Positions 32,184 through 39,206 of a DNA stretch of 64,000 nucleotides are shown here, in pieces; within the stretch, counting starts at the first letter, position 1; each line of letters begins with the position of its first letter. Origin of the DNA: Spirosoma oryzae (GTDB taxonomy: Bacteria > Bacteroidota > Bacteroidia > Cytophagales > Spirosomataceae); assembly GCF_003002825.1 (NCBI RefSeq), contig NZ_PVTE01000025.1, forward strand, positions 1-64,000. The letters run 5' to 3'. Position numbers and translations under genes: made by a program. The notes beneath the pieces were generated by a model that ran no database searches, was not told the origin of the DNA, and was given only the letters and a program-made list of their open reading frames with translations.

Positions 32184-32213
32184 CAAAGGTAGGAGAAAAA
32201 GTCCGGAATCCAA
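32184..32213 (-). promoter_or_regulatory. Leftward early promoter
   Basis: On the minus strand TTG (32213-32211) is followed by exactly 19 bases and TACCTTTG (32191-32184), a textbook Bacteroidota -33/-7 pair. It points into the structured leader and the leftward operon. No operator copy like those at the rightward promoter is visible nearby. Confidence 0.75.
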
Positions 32214-32431
32214 GCAGTAATCTATAGATAAGTAGAATAATTTCATTGAATAAGCAGAAGTCTATACGCGCATATATAGTACCCGTGGGCGCGGGTAGGT
32301 GACGTAGATCAACACGAACGATCAGGATGGGGCGAACTAGGCAGAACGAACCAATAAAAGCAGCAGGAGGAACAAAGGGGAAGAAAAGATAGAAAAGGGA
32401 TAAGCCGTCACTTACGATCACTTACGATTAC

Positions 32432-32683
32432 TTACAACCTATCCATATCATATCGTACACAGATAGTCAAGATAAATGACTGATTATCAGATATAATACC
32501 GTAGCCAATTGTAGCTGTAAAGCGTACACAATGACCACACAACGGCAGATCGGTACGTATGTATACGGGGTACGGGGTGCAGCAAAACGGGCAGAAAAAC
32601 GGGAAGTGGCGGGGGGTGTTGACCCAGGCAGGGGGAGGGGGGCGAAAAACACGGGCTAACCCAGCATTTTCTGAACAGATCAT
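32432..32683 (-). CDS. Possible 83-aa zinc-ribbon protein between the two early promoters
   Basis: MICSENAGLARVFRPPPPAW; FFCPFCCTP and LPLCGHCVRF give two CxxC knuckles 15 residues apart, as in zinc ribbons. It is upstream of the leftward promoter and has no promoter I can identify. Overlapping frames on the same strand are also open here, so the coding call is weak. Confidence 0.35.
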   Translation of the reverse strand: MICSENAGLARVFRPPPPAWVNTPRHFPFFCPFCCTPYPVYIRTDLPLCGHCVRFTATIGYGIISDNQSFILTICVRYDMDRL

Positions 32684-32811
32684 TCTGCTCTTCGCTGGTG
32701 TTGTCGTCGTCTTTTTTCGCCGTGGTGGTTTGTGCAGGTTGATGGATGAAATAGTATCCTAAGAATACTAAGAAACAGGTCGTCGCAACTGGTTGATAGT
32801 CAATAGGGGGT

Positions 32812-32918
32812 TGCACTCATGGTGAGTGTACAAAATACTCTTGGTGAGTGTATGGGTAGTAGTATTGATTAGATCGGAAGAGTTGCTATCTTTGGTGTGT
32901 ACACTCATGGTGAGTGTA
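32812..32918 (+). promoter_or_regulatory. Rightward early promoter with three operator copies
   Basis: The promoter is TTG at 32865-32867, a 19-bp spacer and TATCTTTG at 32887-32894. Operators share the dyad ACTCA-TGG-TGAGT. O1 is centred at 32821, O2 at 32843 (one arm imperfect), and O3 at 32909 is the perfect 19-mer TACACTCATGGTGAGTGTA lying where transcription should start. O1 and O2 are 22 bp apart, two helical turns, on the upstream side. The arrangement predicts cooperative repression like a lysogeny switch. Confidence 0.8.
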
Positions 32919-32945
32919 TGAGCTAATCAATTTTATCCTACAAAC

Positions 32946-33218
32946 ATGGCAGTACTAGCAAAACATCTCTTGGCAGCATTGAGCAAGATGACGCCAGAAC
33001 GGTTGAATCAGCCTATAGCTGTGAACCGTGACGATATGGGCATCTCTGGTGTCGTCACCAAAATTCGTAAAGCAAAGGCTGACTTGCTTTACGATGGGGA
33101 GGACGATCCATCAATATTGAAGACTCGGAGTCAGCTTCGTGACGAAGGTTACGATAAGGAGGATATTGATCGGATGAGTGTCGAGATTCCGAAGGGGGCT
33201 TTGTATTTGGAGTTTTAA
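32946..33218 (+). CDS. First rightward gene, 90-aa phage protein
   Basis: MAVLAKHLLAALSKMTPERL ... acidic; VEIPKGALYLEF end. It follows the operator-controlled promoter and has TAATCAATTTT 12 nt before its start. Being first in the repressed transcript makes it a candidate early regulator, but no domain is recognised. Confidence 0.6.
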   Translation: MAVLAKHLLAALSKMTPERLNQPIAVNRDDMGISGVVTKIRKAKADLLYDGEDDPSILKTRSQLRDEGYDKEDIDRMSVEIPKGALYLEF

Positions 33219-33236
33219 TCAATACTATTTACCAGC

Positions 33237-33482
33237 ATGGCTTTAGATGCGCGAGTAGTCGATGTAGTCGAGTATATGGGAGGTATAACGATTACACTGG
33301 AAGATAGAGAGAGTGGGAGTAATGAACGGGGGCAGAGTAGGATGGAGATACTAAACCATACTGTTGTTCCTAGGATGGGAGATTTGCTTTGGGGTGGATC
33401 GGATTCGGCTACCCTGGAAAGTGGCGGGGTGCAGTTTCCATACGTTCGGGAGGGATATACGAAACTCAGACAGAACTGGTGA
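33237..33482 (+). CDS. 81-aa phage hypothetical protein
   Basis: MALDARVVDVVEYMGGITIT ... beta-rich. The previous gene's TAA starts a TAATCAATA leader upstream of it. Function unknown. Confidence 0.5.
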   Translation: MALDARVVDVVEYMGGITITLEDRESGSNERGQSRMEILNHTVVPRMGDLLWGGSDSATLESGGVQFPYVREGYTKLRQNW

Positions 33483-33483
33483 A

Positions 33484-33783
33484 ATGAAGAGCGAAGAATA
33501 TTACACACTCGATAAGCTACGGCATTTAGTGGAAATCGGTCAGTTCGGTATGCCTATGGAGCAGGATCAATATTATGTGAGGATACTATGCCCGCTTGGT
33601 GTAATTGGAATACGGCCAATGAGTGTCTGTGTAGATTTTTGGGTTGAACGGGATGGTCGAGCTTGGGTGGAAACGAACGTACCATTCACGCCAACACCTA
33701 ATGCGAACTTCGCTAAAGCTATTCGATGGACAGTACAACAGATTGTCAATCAGCTAACACAGCCAGACATTAAACAAGACTGA
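33484..33783 (+). CDS. 99-aa phage hypothetical protein
   Basis: MKSEEYYTLDKLRHLVEIGQ; the ATG one base after the previous stop is chosen over an upstream start that overlaps it fully. AIRWTVQQIVNQLTQPDI suggests a C-terminal helix. Function unknown. Confidence 0.5.
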   Translation: MKSEEYYTLDKLRHLVEIGQFGMPMEQDQYYVRILCPLGVIGIRPMSVCVDFWVERDGRAWVETNVPFTPTPNANFAKAIRWTVQQIVNQLTQPDIKQD

Positions 33784-33831
33784 CGAGCAGATCAACGCCT
33801 GCTACCAGTGCCTGCTCGATAACGGATTTTT
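33784..33831 (+). terminator. Weak terminator or attenuator hairpin
   Basis: CGAGCAG / CTGCTCG (7 bp, 21-nt loop) starts at the stop codon and is followed eight bases later by TTTTT. The following gene restarts with a TAATCAATTTT leader. Confidence 0.4.
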
Positions 33832-33855
33832 GTAAACTAACTAATCAATTTTCTT

Positions 33856-34197
33856 ATGCTACTTGGAGAGATGAATCAGCGGCTGGAAATGAACCGGCCA
33901 GAAGTGATAATGCGAATGAGTATGGGTGAACTATCGGCTCTACTGTTGTTCGTCGACCGGGAAGTGAGCATTGCCAATAAAATTGTTCGCAGGCATGAAC
34001 GGCTCGCGCAGATGAAAATCAAAGAGAAGGTCGACCCGCAGGCGTATCAGCGGGCGCGTGACGATGTCGACTACTGGGCGATGGTTACCATTACGGTACA
34101 GAATGAACTTCGCCAGCGCGTGAAAGCCAACTTCATCCTAGAAAGACTAGTCGGTGAACAGCTCCCATCCTCAACGAAGATTGACTTCTCTGTATGA
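33856..34197 (+). CDS. 113-aa helical phage protein
   Basis: MLLGEMNQRLEMNRPEVIMR, largely alpha-helical with coiled-coil potential (EVSIANKIVRRHERLAQMKI). TAATCAATTTT lies 4 nt before the ATG. It overlaps the next start by four bases. Function unknown. Confidence 0.55.
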   Translation: MLLGEMNQRLEMNRPEVIMRMSMGELSALLLFVDREVSIANKIVRRHERLAQMKIKEKVDPQAYQRARDDVDYWAMVTITVQNELRQRVKANFILERLVGEQLPSSTKIDFSV

Positions 34198-34808
34198 ATC
34201 TGACCCAACATGAAGTTGACCTGCTGATCGGCAAGAGCTGGCCGGAGATCGTTGCCGTCAGGGAGGAACTTGACAAACTCGACAGGCGGCGGGATGAACT
34301 CGATCACCTCAACAGCGAGTACGAAGCTGGGGAGCCGGTGGCGGTATTGCTCATCGACCGGCATGGCATCGCCTACTTCAAACACCGCACCACTGGTCCC
34401 TCCGAACTATTCGAGCGGATCGTGCAGGAGTGCGCCGGGAGCTTGGTCAAAGAGCGCATCGCTATCTTCGATCAACACCGCACCAAAGTTATATCCGAAG
34501 TCATCGGTGATATAAGCGTTAAGCCAAAAGGCAAACAGGCGATAACACTAAAGGGAATGAACCAGAAACTGGACTCAATCAACAATGGTGACATAGTGGA
34601 CCTTGCCAAATCAAAGCTGGCGGATGATGCCAGAGAGTGGCTGACAACGGAGCAGGTCGTTGACAGGGCAGGTATCGTCAAAGCCTACGTCAGTGCGTGG
34701 ACAAAGAACAAAGGCTTTCATCGTAAGCGGGATGGACAGCGAATGCTGTATGGCGTGCCAGATGGATTTCAATTCAACCAATTATTCCTGAAAGGAGAGG
34801 GACTATAG
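34194..34808 (+). CDS. 204-aa phage protein with C-terminal HTH-like region
   Basis: A helical N-terminus (WPEIVAVREELDKLDRRRDE) is followed by a C-terminal segment (about 148-195: EWLTTEQVVDRAGIVKAYVS, then GFHRKRDGQRMLYGVPD) that resembles an excisionase/MerR-type winged helix, where a W-L-T-x-E-Q start and a basic wing are typical. It may be a DNA-binding regulator of the rightward transcript. Confidence 0.55.
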   Translation: MNLTQHEVDLLIGKSWPEIVAVREELDKLDRRRDELDHLNSEYEAGEPVAVLLIDRHGIAYFKHRTTGPSELFERIVQECAGSLVKERIAIFDQHRTKVISEVIGDISVKPKGKQAITLKGMNQKLDSINNGDIVDLAKSKLADDAREWLTTEQVVDRAGIVKAYVSAWTKNKGFHRKRDGQRMLYGVPDGFQFNQLFLKGEGL

Positions 34809-34810
34809 CT

Positions 34811-35107
34811 ATGGAAAAAGAAACTACAGTCAGTAAGTGGCGGATCGCCTTTCGGTGGGCGGTCGTCATTGCAGGTACGCCACTATGGCTCTCTTTGATG
34901 GTCGGTATGCAATGTATTCTTGGCGCTATATCAATGCCATTGGGCTTTATTGCTGGTATTGAGAATATGATCAAATACTGGGCAACAGGAAAGAAAGAAT
35001 ATCTATCCGAAGCCAAAGATGGATTTATCGCTATCGTTATACCCAGCGGATTTATCCTCTTCGGACTGATTCGATTTATCAAGACAGGGACGTTCGACGA
35101 TGAGTAA
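34811..35107 (+). CDS. 98-aa membrane protein
   Basis: Two or three hydrophobic segments (AVVIAGTPLWLSLMVGMQCI, ISMPLGFIAGIENM, FIAIVIPSGFILFGLIRF). It overlaps the next start by eight bases. Function unknown. Confidence 0.55.
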   Translation: MEKETTVSKWRIAFRWAVVIAGTPLWLSLMVGMQCILGAISMPLGFIAGIENMIKYWATGKKEYLSEAKDGFIAIVIPSGFILFGLIRFIKTGTFDDE

Positions 35108-35606
35108 GCCTAAACGTCTACAGGACTTCGAGGCTACCGACGAAAACCCCTTTCCACCCGAAGGAGTGGAGCATCGTACCAGCTACAAGAAAGGCACGAC
35201 ACGCGAAGTAATCGACGGGGTAGGTGAGGTGATGCAGCTCACCGGCCTTGCCCAGACTGTCAGCTACCGCGTCGACACGCTGCCCTTCGTCAAGGTGTAC
35301 ATGGGTAGCCTGCGCCAAACGTCGGAACTGTCGGTGCCCGCCACCAACCTGTACTGGTACGTGCTGGGTATGCTGCAACCGGGCCGGGACCGGGTCACCC
35401 TCGACATCGGCGAGTTCCTCGACTTCGCCCGATACACCCCGCCTGTCGCCACCGATGATGGGCCGGGTCGGCGCAGTACGGTCCACTACTACCGGGCTAT
35501 CGCTGAACTGCTGGATCGGCAGTACTTGGCCCGCTGCCTGGGAGCCGAGCACACGTTCTTTATCAACACCAATCGCTTCTTCAACGGAGACAGGACGAAG
35601 CTATAA
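35100..35606 (+). CDS. RepL-like winged-helix replication-type protein
   Basis: 168 aa. Residues 66-160 read VYMGSLRQTSELSVPATNLY ... RSTVHYYRAIAELLDRQYLA ... TFFINTNRFFNGDRTKL. A helix-rich DNA-binding part with the ending (F/V)xxNxNxFxxG is characteristic of RepL-like plasmid replication proteins. A second, shorter protein of the same design is encoded at 38315-38650. A role in phage replication initiation or copy control is plausible; the origin itself is not identified. Confidence 0.6.
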   Translation: MSKPKRLQDFEATDENPFPPEGVEHRTSYKKGTTREVIDGVGEVMQLTGLAQTVSYRVDTLPFVKVYMGSLRQTSELSVPATNLYWYVLGMLQPGRDRVTLDIGEFLDFARYTPPVATDDGPGRRSTVHYYRAIAELLDRQYLARCLGAEHTFFINTNRFFNGDRTKL

Positions 35607-35638
35607 AAAAACAGCCCACTGGTAATACCGGTGGGCTG
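35604..35638. terminator. Bidirectional terminator between convergent genes
   Basis: CAGCCCACTGG pairs with CCGGTGGGCTG (11 bp, one G-T, 5-nt loop). Seven A on the left give a T7 tail for minus-strand transcription; it also ends the rightward RepL-like gene. Confidence 0.75.
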
Positions 35639-35658
35639 CACAAACCAATTGTTATTTT

Positions 35659-36081
35659 CTAGCTACTTGATCGAGAAATTACAATTGTCAGTAGCTCACG
35701 AACCTTTTCTTTCTGCCTAGTCAGCTTGTGTGATATACCTTGGTGGTGATCTATCAAGAGCAGTAACTCATCAATCTCCTTGATTTCTTGGTCGTAAACT
35801 ACGCCACCGGCTACCATGCGTTCACCTTCTCGTGGTGCCCGAACGATTAGATGATACTCCAAATCAGGCTCTCCCTGATCTGTTGCTATCCGCTTCTGAT
35901 CCAGATACTCAAATATCAGCCCCATGTTATTGCCTTGACTGTGCAGGGATGCGGACTGAAAGAGTGATTTGAGTAGTGAGTCACGAACATCGTCGCTGTT
36001 CTTCACTACCATCCGAAGGGCTGGCTCCAAGCCATGTCCTTTGCCACGGTCGATCACCGTGGATAGAATTTTACTTAGCAT
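35659..36081 (-). CDS. 140-aa minus-strand cargo-type phage protein
   Basis: MLSKILSTVIDRGKGHGLEP ... helical, with LEYHLIVRAPREGERMVAGG and a basic end. It is oriented against the surrounding rightward genes, has its own putative promoter and a terminator, and so looks like an independently expressed moron (possible lysogenic expression). No family recognised. Confidence 0.55.
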   Translation of the reverse strand: MLSKILSTVIDRGKGHGLEPALRMVVKNSDDVRDSLLKSLFQSASLHSQGNNMGLIFEYLDQKRIATDQGEPDLEYHLIVRAPREGERMVAGGVVYDQEIKEIDELLLLIDHHQGISHKLTRQKEKVRELLTIVISRSSS

Positions 36082-36123
36082 AACAGTTTAGTTTATGGGT
36101 GGCTACATTGCTCGAACCCGTAT

Positions 36124-36154
36124 TAAAGTTACGCCAATGTTGTAGTATTATCAA
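36124..36154 (-). promoter_or_regulatory. Possible promoter of the minus-strand cargo gene
   Basis: On the minus strand TTG (36154-36152), 20-bp spacer, TAACTTTA (36131-36124), one mismatch from TAnnTTTG. It lies about 43 bp upstream of the 140-aa gene. Confidence 0.45.
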
Positions 36155-36222
36155 TATTTGTGTAGATAATTTTCTGTTTATAAGTTGATATTCTGATTGA
36201 TAGTCGTAGCTTCGTCAAAAAA

Positions 36223-36519
36223 ATGACGATTATGATTTCAATGCGAAACGGCCAATCGAACTACACCCCGCCCACAAAATTCAAAGAAAGAAAGGGTAAG
36301 CCACGCGTCAAGACCATGACTGTTCGCCGCGACACGCGCTTGTTTACAGGTAACATGCCCGGCGTCAGCACCCCGCACACACTGGATCAGGCGATCCGAA
36401 ACTGCATCCGCGCAATGGGCAACCCCGGCCATATGCACCACCGGTTCTGGAATCAGGACAAGCTGGATATACTGCTGGCGGTTCAGAAGGGTGATCTGGC
36501 CCACGCACGTATTCGTTAG
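36223..36519 (+). CDS. 98-aa basic phage protein
   Basis: MTIMISMRNGQSNYTPPTKF; strongly basic N-terminal half (KERKGKPRVKTMTVRRDTRL), then LDQAIRNCIRAMGNPGHMHH. Starts at the second or third ATG (36232, 36241) are equally possible. Function unknown. Confidence 0.5.
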   Translation: MTIMISMRNGQSNYTPPTKFKERKGKPRVKTMTVRRDTRLFTGNMPGVSTPHTLDQAIRNCIRAMGNPGHMHHRFWNQDKLDILLAVQKGDLAHARIR

Positions 36520-36549
36520 CGAAGTAATGTCTAATCAATTTTACATATC

Positions 36550-37233
36550 ATGGTTACACTTGAACAAGGAATTGCTGAACACCGGGATCGGGTGAAGTTT
36601 GTTGGGTCGGAAGCTGTATCGCTGGGCGTGTTTGATCTTGGCATTAAAGAGATGATGTGCTATCTCTACCTGCCAGTAAAGATGATCGACAGTCGTTTGG
36701 TCGATATGGAGCCACGACTGGAAGTTCTCTATCCACTGCTGGATGCGGCTATTGATGATTACACGGCCAACTACGGTGAGGTGTACGAACGCTACATCTA
36801 CGTCACTGCCAAGCGGCTGTTCGTAACGCCGGACAATATCGGCAACCGGCCAGGCTGGCACTGCGATGGATGGGGTACTGATGACATTAACTACATCTGG
36901 ACCGACACACACCCAACGGTCTACAACCGCAGCAGCTTCTTTGTGCGAAAGAACGATGTCGATGCACTGGCCGATCTGGAGTCGCAGGCTATGCCGTCGA
37001 ATGACTACACCCTCCCGGTGAACTCGCTGGTGCGTATCGACAGCCTGACACCACATCGGACACCAACGATTAACGAGTCAGGTATGCGGACGTTCGTGAA
37101 GATTTCCATCTCGCGTCACCGCTATAATCTGGAAGGCAACAGTCACAACTACCTCTTCGACTACGACTGGACATTGCATAGTCGTCGGGAGGTTCGCAAC
37201 ATGGAAAACGGTGATTTTATTGAGAGTAACTAA
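36550..37233 (+). CDS. 2OG-Fe(II) oxygenase-like phage protein
   Basis: 227 aa. A jelly-roll dioxygenase triad is visible: HxD in GWHCDGWG (His104, Asp106), a distal His in LTPHRTP (His169), and the cosubstrate-binding-type Arg180 in MRTFVKISISRH eleven residues later. The spacing fits 2-oxoglutarate-dependent hydroxylases. The substrate is unknown: nucleic acid, a protein, or a small molecule in anti-defence are all possible. TAATCAATTTT lies 8 nt before the start. It is the first of a cassette row with RyR, DUF1643 and Acb2-like genes. Confidence 0.6.
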   Translation: MVTLEQGIAEHRDRVKFVGSEAVSLGVFDLGIKEMMCYLYLPVKMIDSRLVDMEPRLEVLYPLLDAAIDDYTANYGEVYERYIYVTAKRLFVTPDNIGNRPGWHCDGWGTDDINYIWTDTHPTVYNRSSFFVRKNDVDALADLESQAMPSNDYTLPVNSLVRIDSLTPHRTPTINESGMRTFVKISISRHRYNLEGNSHNYLFDYDWTLHSRREVRNMENGDFIESN

Positions 37234-37248
37234 TCAATTCAATTAATC

Positions 37249-37596
37249 ATGGATCAACAACACGTACTGTTTATCGCAAAGGCTTGTCACGAAGCCAACC
37301 GGGTATGGTGCCAGTCAGAAGGCGACAACTCGCAAATGCACTGGGATTATGCCGAACAGTGGCAGCGCGACTCCGCCATCAAGGGGGTCGAGTTTCGTTT
37401 GAAAAACCCAGACGCTCCGGCATCTGCCCAGCACGACGCTTGGTCCGCTGATAAGAAAGCCGATGGATGGGTGTACGGCGAAGTAAAAGATGCTGCCGCC
37501 AAGACTCACCCCTGCTTGATTCCCTTCAACGAACTACCGGTATTTCAGCAAAAGAAGGACCGGCTGTTCCAAGCTATCGTCGACGCACTCAAATGA
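37249..37596 (+). CDS. RyR-domain phage protein
   Basis: 115 aa, essentially one RyR domain: IAKACHEANRVWCQSEGDNS, WDYAEQWQRDSAIKGVEF, HDAWSADKKADGWVYGEVKD, HPCLIPFNELPVFQQKKDRL. These conserved blocks match small phage and bacterial RyR proteins named after the ryanodine receptor repeat. The biochemical role in phages is not settled; ligand sensing or nucleotide binding has been discussed for the family. The stop overlaps the next start (ATGA). Confidence 0.85.
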   Translation: MDQQHVLFIAKACHEANRVWCQSEGDNSQMHWDYAEQWQRDSAIKGVEFRLKNPDAPASAQHDAWSADKKADGWVYGEVKDAAAKTHPCLIPFNELPVFQQKKDRLFQAIVDALK

Positions 37597-38075
37597 TTAT
37601 CCAGAAGCAGGCGCTGGTGTCAGAGTGTGGAACCTACCGCTATCACCTTTCCCGTAGCTGGGGAAACAATAGCGGTAGGAGTGTCCTCTTCGTGATGCTC
37701 AACCCATCGACAGCCGATGCCAGTATCGACGATCCGACCATTCGTCGGTGTATTCGATTTGCGCAGGACTGGGGCTATGATTCAATGAGCGTAGTAAATC
37801 TATTTGCGCTACGATCTACCGATCCGGGCCAATTGAAAAAGCACGACAACCCAATTGGCGAAGAGAACGAGGACTGGATCAAGTTCTTTTTCTACAACAC
37901 CGATACGGTCGTGTTTGCGTGGGGTGCTCACGGCAAGCTGAATGACAGAGATAAACAGGTGATAGCTATAGCCGAGCACTGTAATGTCACGCCGTACTGC
38001 TTTAGCAAGACTAAAGACGGGCAACCTAAGCATCCGCTTTATATCGCAGCGTCTACACAACTTATTAAATTCTAA
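37593..38075 (+). CDS. DUF1643-family protein
   Basis: 160 aa from the ATG overlapping the RyR gene's stop. YRYHLSRSWGNNSGRSVLFV, MLNPSTADASIDDPTIRRCI and VVNLFALRSTDP are the hallmark DUF1643 blocks, and KDGQPKHPLY is the conserved end. The enzymatic role of the family is unknown; it is often carried by phages and mobile elements. Its TAA starts the TAATCAATT leader of the next gene. Confidence 0.88.
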   Translation: MIIQKQALVSECGTYRYHLSRSWGNNSGRSVLFVMLNPSTADASIDDPTIRRCIRFAQDWGYDSMSVVNLFALRSTDPGQLKKHDNPIGEENEDWIKFFFYNTDTVVFAWGAHGKLNDRDKQVIAIAEHCNVTPYCFSKTKDGQPKHPLYIAASTQLIKF

Positions 38076-38090
38076 TCAATTCAATTAATC

Positions 38091-38315
38091 ATGGAAAAGA
38101 CAATCGGAGAAACCCGTGTACGTACAGCGTTCAACCCCTCGGCAAACGGAGAGGTAGATCAGATCAAACAGAAAGCCGCCGAGCTTATCAATCTGATTGA
38201 TGGAATGCGTACCGAAAAGCCGGGCATAGGCGGAGAGTTCGGCAGATTGAAAGCATTGGCGTTGACCTCAATCGAGGAGGGGGCCATGTGGGCGGTTAAA
38301 GCAGCGACAATCTAG
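38091..38315 (+). CDS. Acb2/Tad1-like cyclic-nucleotide sponge (predicted anti-CBASS / anti-Thoeris)
   Basis: 74 aa. An N-terminal TRVRTAFNPSANGEVDQIKQ is followed by a helical hairpin KAAELINLIDGMR ... GRLKALALTSIEEGAMWAVK. The end (R-x-KALALT-x-x-EE-x-x-MWA-x-KA) is the signature of the Acb2/Tad1 hairpin family, hexameric phage proteins known to sequester cyclic oligonucleotide or cADPR-type signals of CBASS and Thoeris. Its size fits. Ligand specificity cannot be read from sequence. It overlaps the next GTG start by one base. Confidence 0.72.
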   Translation: MEKTIGETRVRTAFNPSANGEVDQIKQKAAELINLIDGMRTEKPGIGGEFGRLKALALTSIEEGAMWAVKAATI

Positions 38316-38650
38316 TGCTGAACGAAGCTGTACTCGGCAAAAGGCCCACCTCGATGCCGGGCCGGGAAGAAGGGTACACCGTGCAGGTGCTCGTCTCGGA
38401 GAGCCGTCGCCTGCTGCTGTCCCGACTTTCCGGCCCCGCCCCACTACTGTGGACATGGGTGCAGCAGCAGCTAAAGCCGGGGCAGAACTACATCGAGATC
38501 AACCGCAAAACGTTCCTGCGTGAAACGGGCTACCAGTCGCCGAACACCTACAAGAAAGCCCGTGACCTGCTACTCTATCACAAGCTGCTGTACCCCACAC
38601 GCCGGAAGGATGTCTTCTGGGTCAACACAAACTTTATCACTGCGCCATGA
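38315..38650 (+). CDS. Short RepL-like winged-helix protein
   Basis: 111 aa from a GTG start (TAGTG overlap with the previous stop). VQVLVSESRRLLLSRLSGPA, LWTWVQQQLKPGQNYIEINR, YKKARDLLLYHKLLYPTRRK, VFWVNTNFITAP reproduce the order of motifs of the 168-aa RepL-like protein, without its N-terminal part and final FxxG. It could be a partner or modulator of replication initiation. Confidence 0.5.
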   Translation: MLNEAVLGKRPTSMPGREEGYTVQVLVSESRRLLLSRLSGPAPLLWTWVQQQLKPGQNYIEINRKTFLRETGYQSPNTYKKARDLLLYHKLLYPTRRKDVFWVNTNFITAP

Positions 38651-38853
38651 CACTACGTCTATTCTCCTGTGTTTCTATCAGTGCCATGTTTGTCTTTATC
38701 CTGCTTGGTCAGGAGGCTCCGGCGTGGGCGGCCTCAATTGCTGGGGTCATGTGCTTTCTTGTGCTCCTGATCTGTCTGGTCTTGTCTGACGTACTTTCGG
38801 CGGTTCATCAGTTAATCAATATTCTTAATCAAAAAAGGAATCGACATGAATGA
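38647..38853 (+). CDS. 68-aa membrane protein, two helices
   Basis: MTLRLFSCVSISAMFVFILL and ASIAGVMCFLVLLICLVLSD are membrane helices, followed by a basic tail (NQKRNRHE). Overlaps both neighbours by a few bases. A holin-like or small membrane role is conceivable; not identifiable. Confidence 0.55.
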   Translation: MTLRLFSCVSISAMFVFILLGQEAPAWAASIAGVMCFLVLLICLVLSDVLSAVHQLINILNQKRNRHE

Positions 38854-39202
38854 CAATCAAAAGCAACTCGTCAATAAATACTTCCATGAGCTTGCGGTGT
38901 TGCCGCAGGAGGACCGGAGCATCATTGCCGAAATGCTGAACGAAGAATTTAATATGCGTCGCACTGGTCGGTCTACTCGTCAGATCGACGGCTGGGTTCA
39001 GGACTTCTTTACAAAGGGCTATTGCGATGTAGTCGATCATAGTAGCAAACTCAGTGGGCATAACGACGTTGCTGAAATCTGGATTGAAAGAATTATCCAT
39101 CGACTCAATAGCGAGCACATGATGGACTCTAGCAGTATTCAAATTAAGGGGTGCCGAATAATCAACACATGGCACCGATCAAATAAACAATCAAACCAAT
39201 AA
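38846..39202 (+). CDS. 118-aa phage hypothetical protein
   Basis: MNDNQKQLVNKYFHELAVLP; helical N-terminal half, MRRTGRSTRQIDGWVQDFFT basic patch. Function unknown. Confidence 0.5.
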   Translation: MNDNQKQLVNKYFHELAVLPQEDRSIIAEMLNEEFNMRRTGRSTRQIDGWVQDFFTKGYCDVVDHSSKLSGHNDVAEIWIERIIHRLNSEHMMDSSSIQIKGCRIINTWHRSNKQSNQ

Positions 39203-39206
39203 CACA

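Noticed and set aside
32146..32421. Minus-strand frame rich in Leu, Ile and Phe between the early promoters
   Set aside because: It spans the leftward promoter and has no protein-like pattern; AT-rich noncoding sequence explains the hydrophobic translation.
33779..33822. CUGACGA-GCAG...CUGC-UCGAUA on the plus strand resembling a hammerhead
   Set aside because: The second core part is GAUA where GAAA is required, and no stem III/GUC arrangement follows; treated as a stop-codon hairpin.
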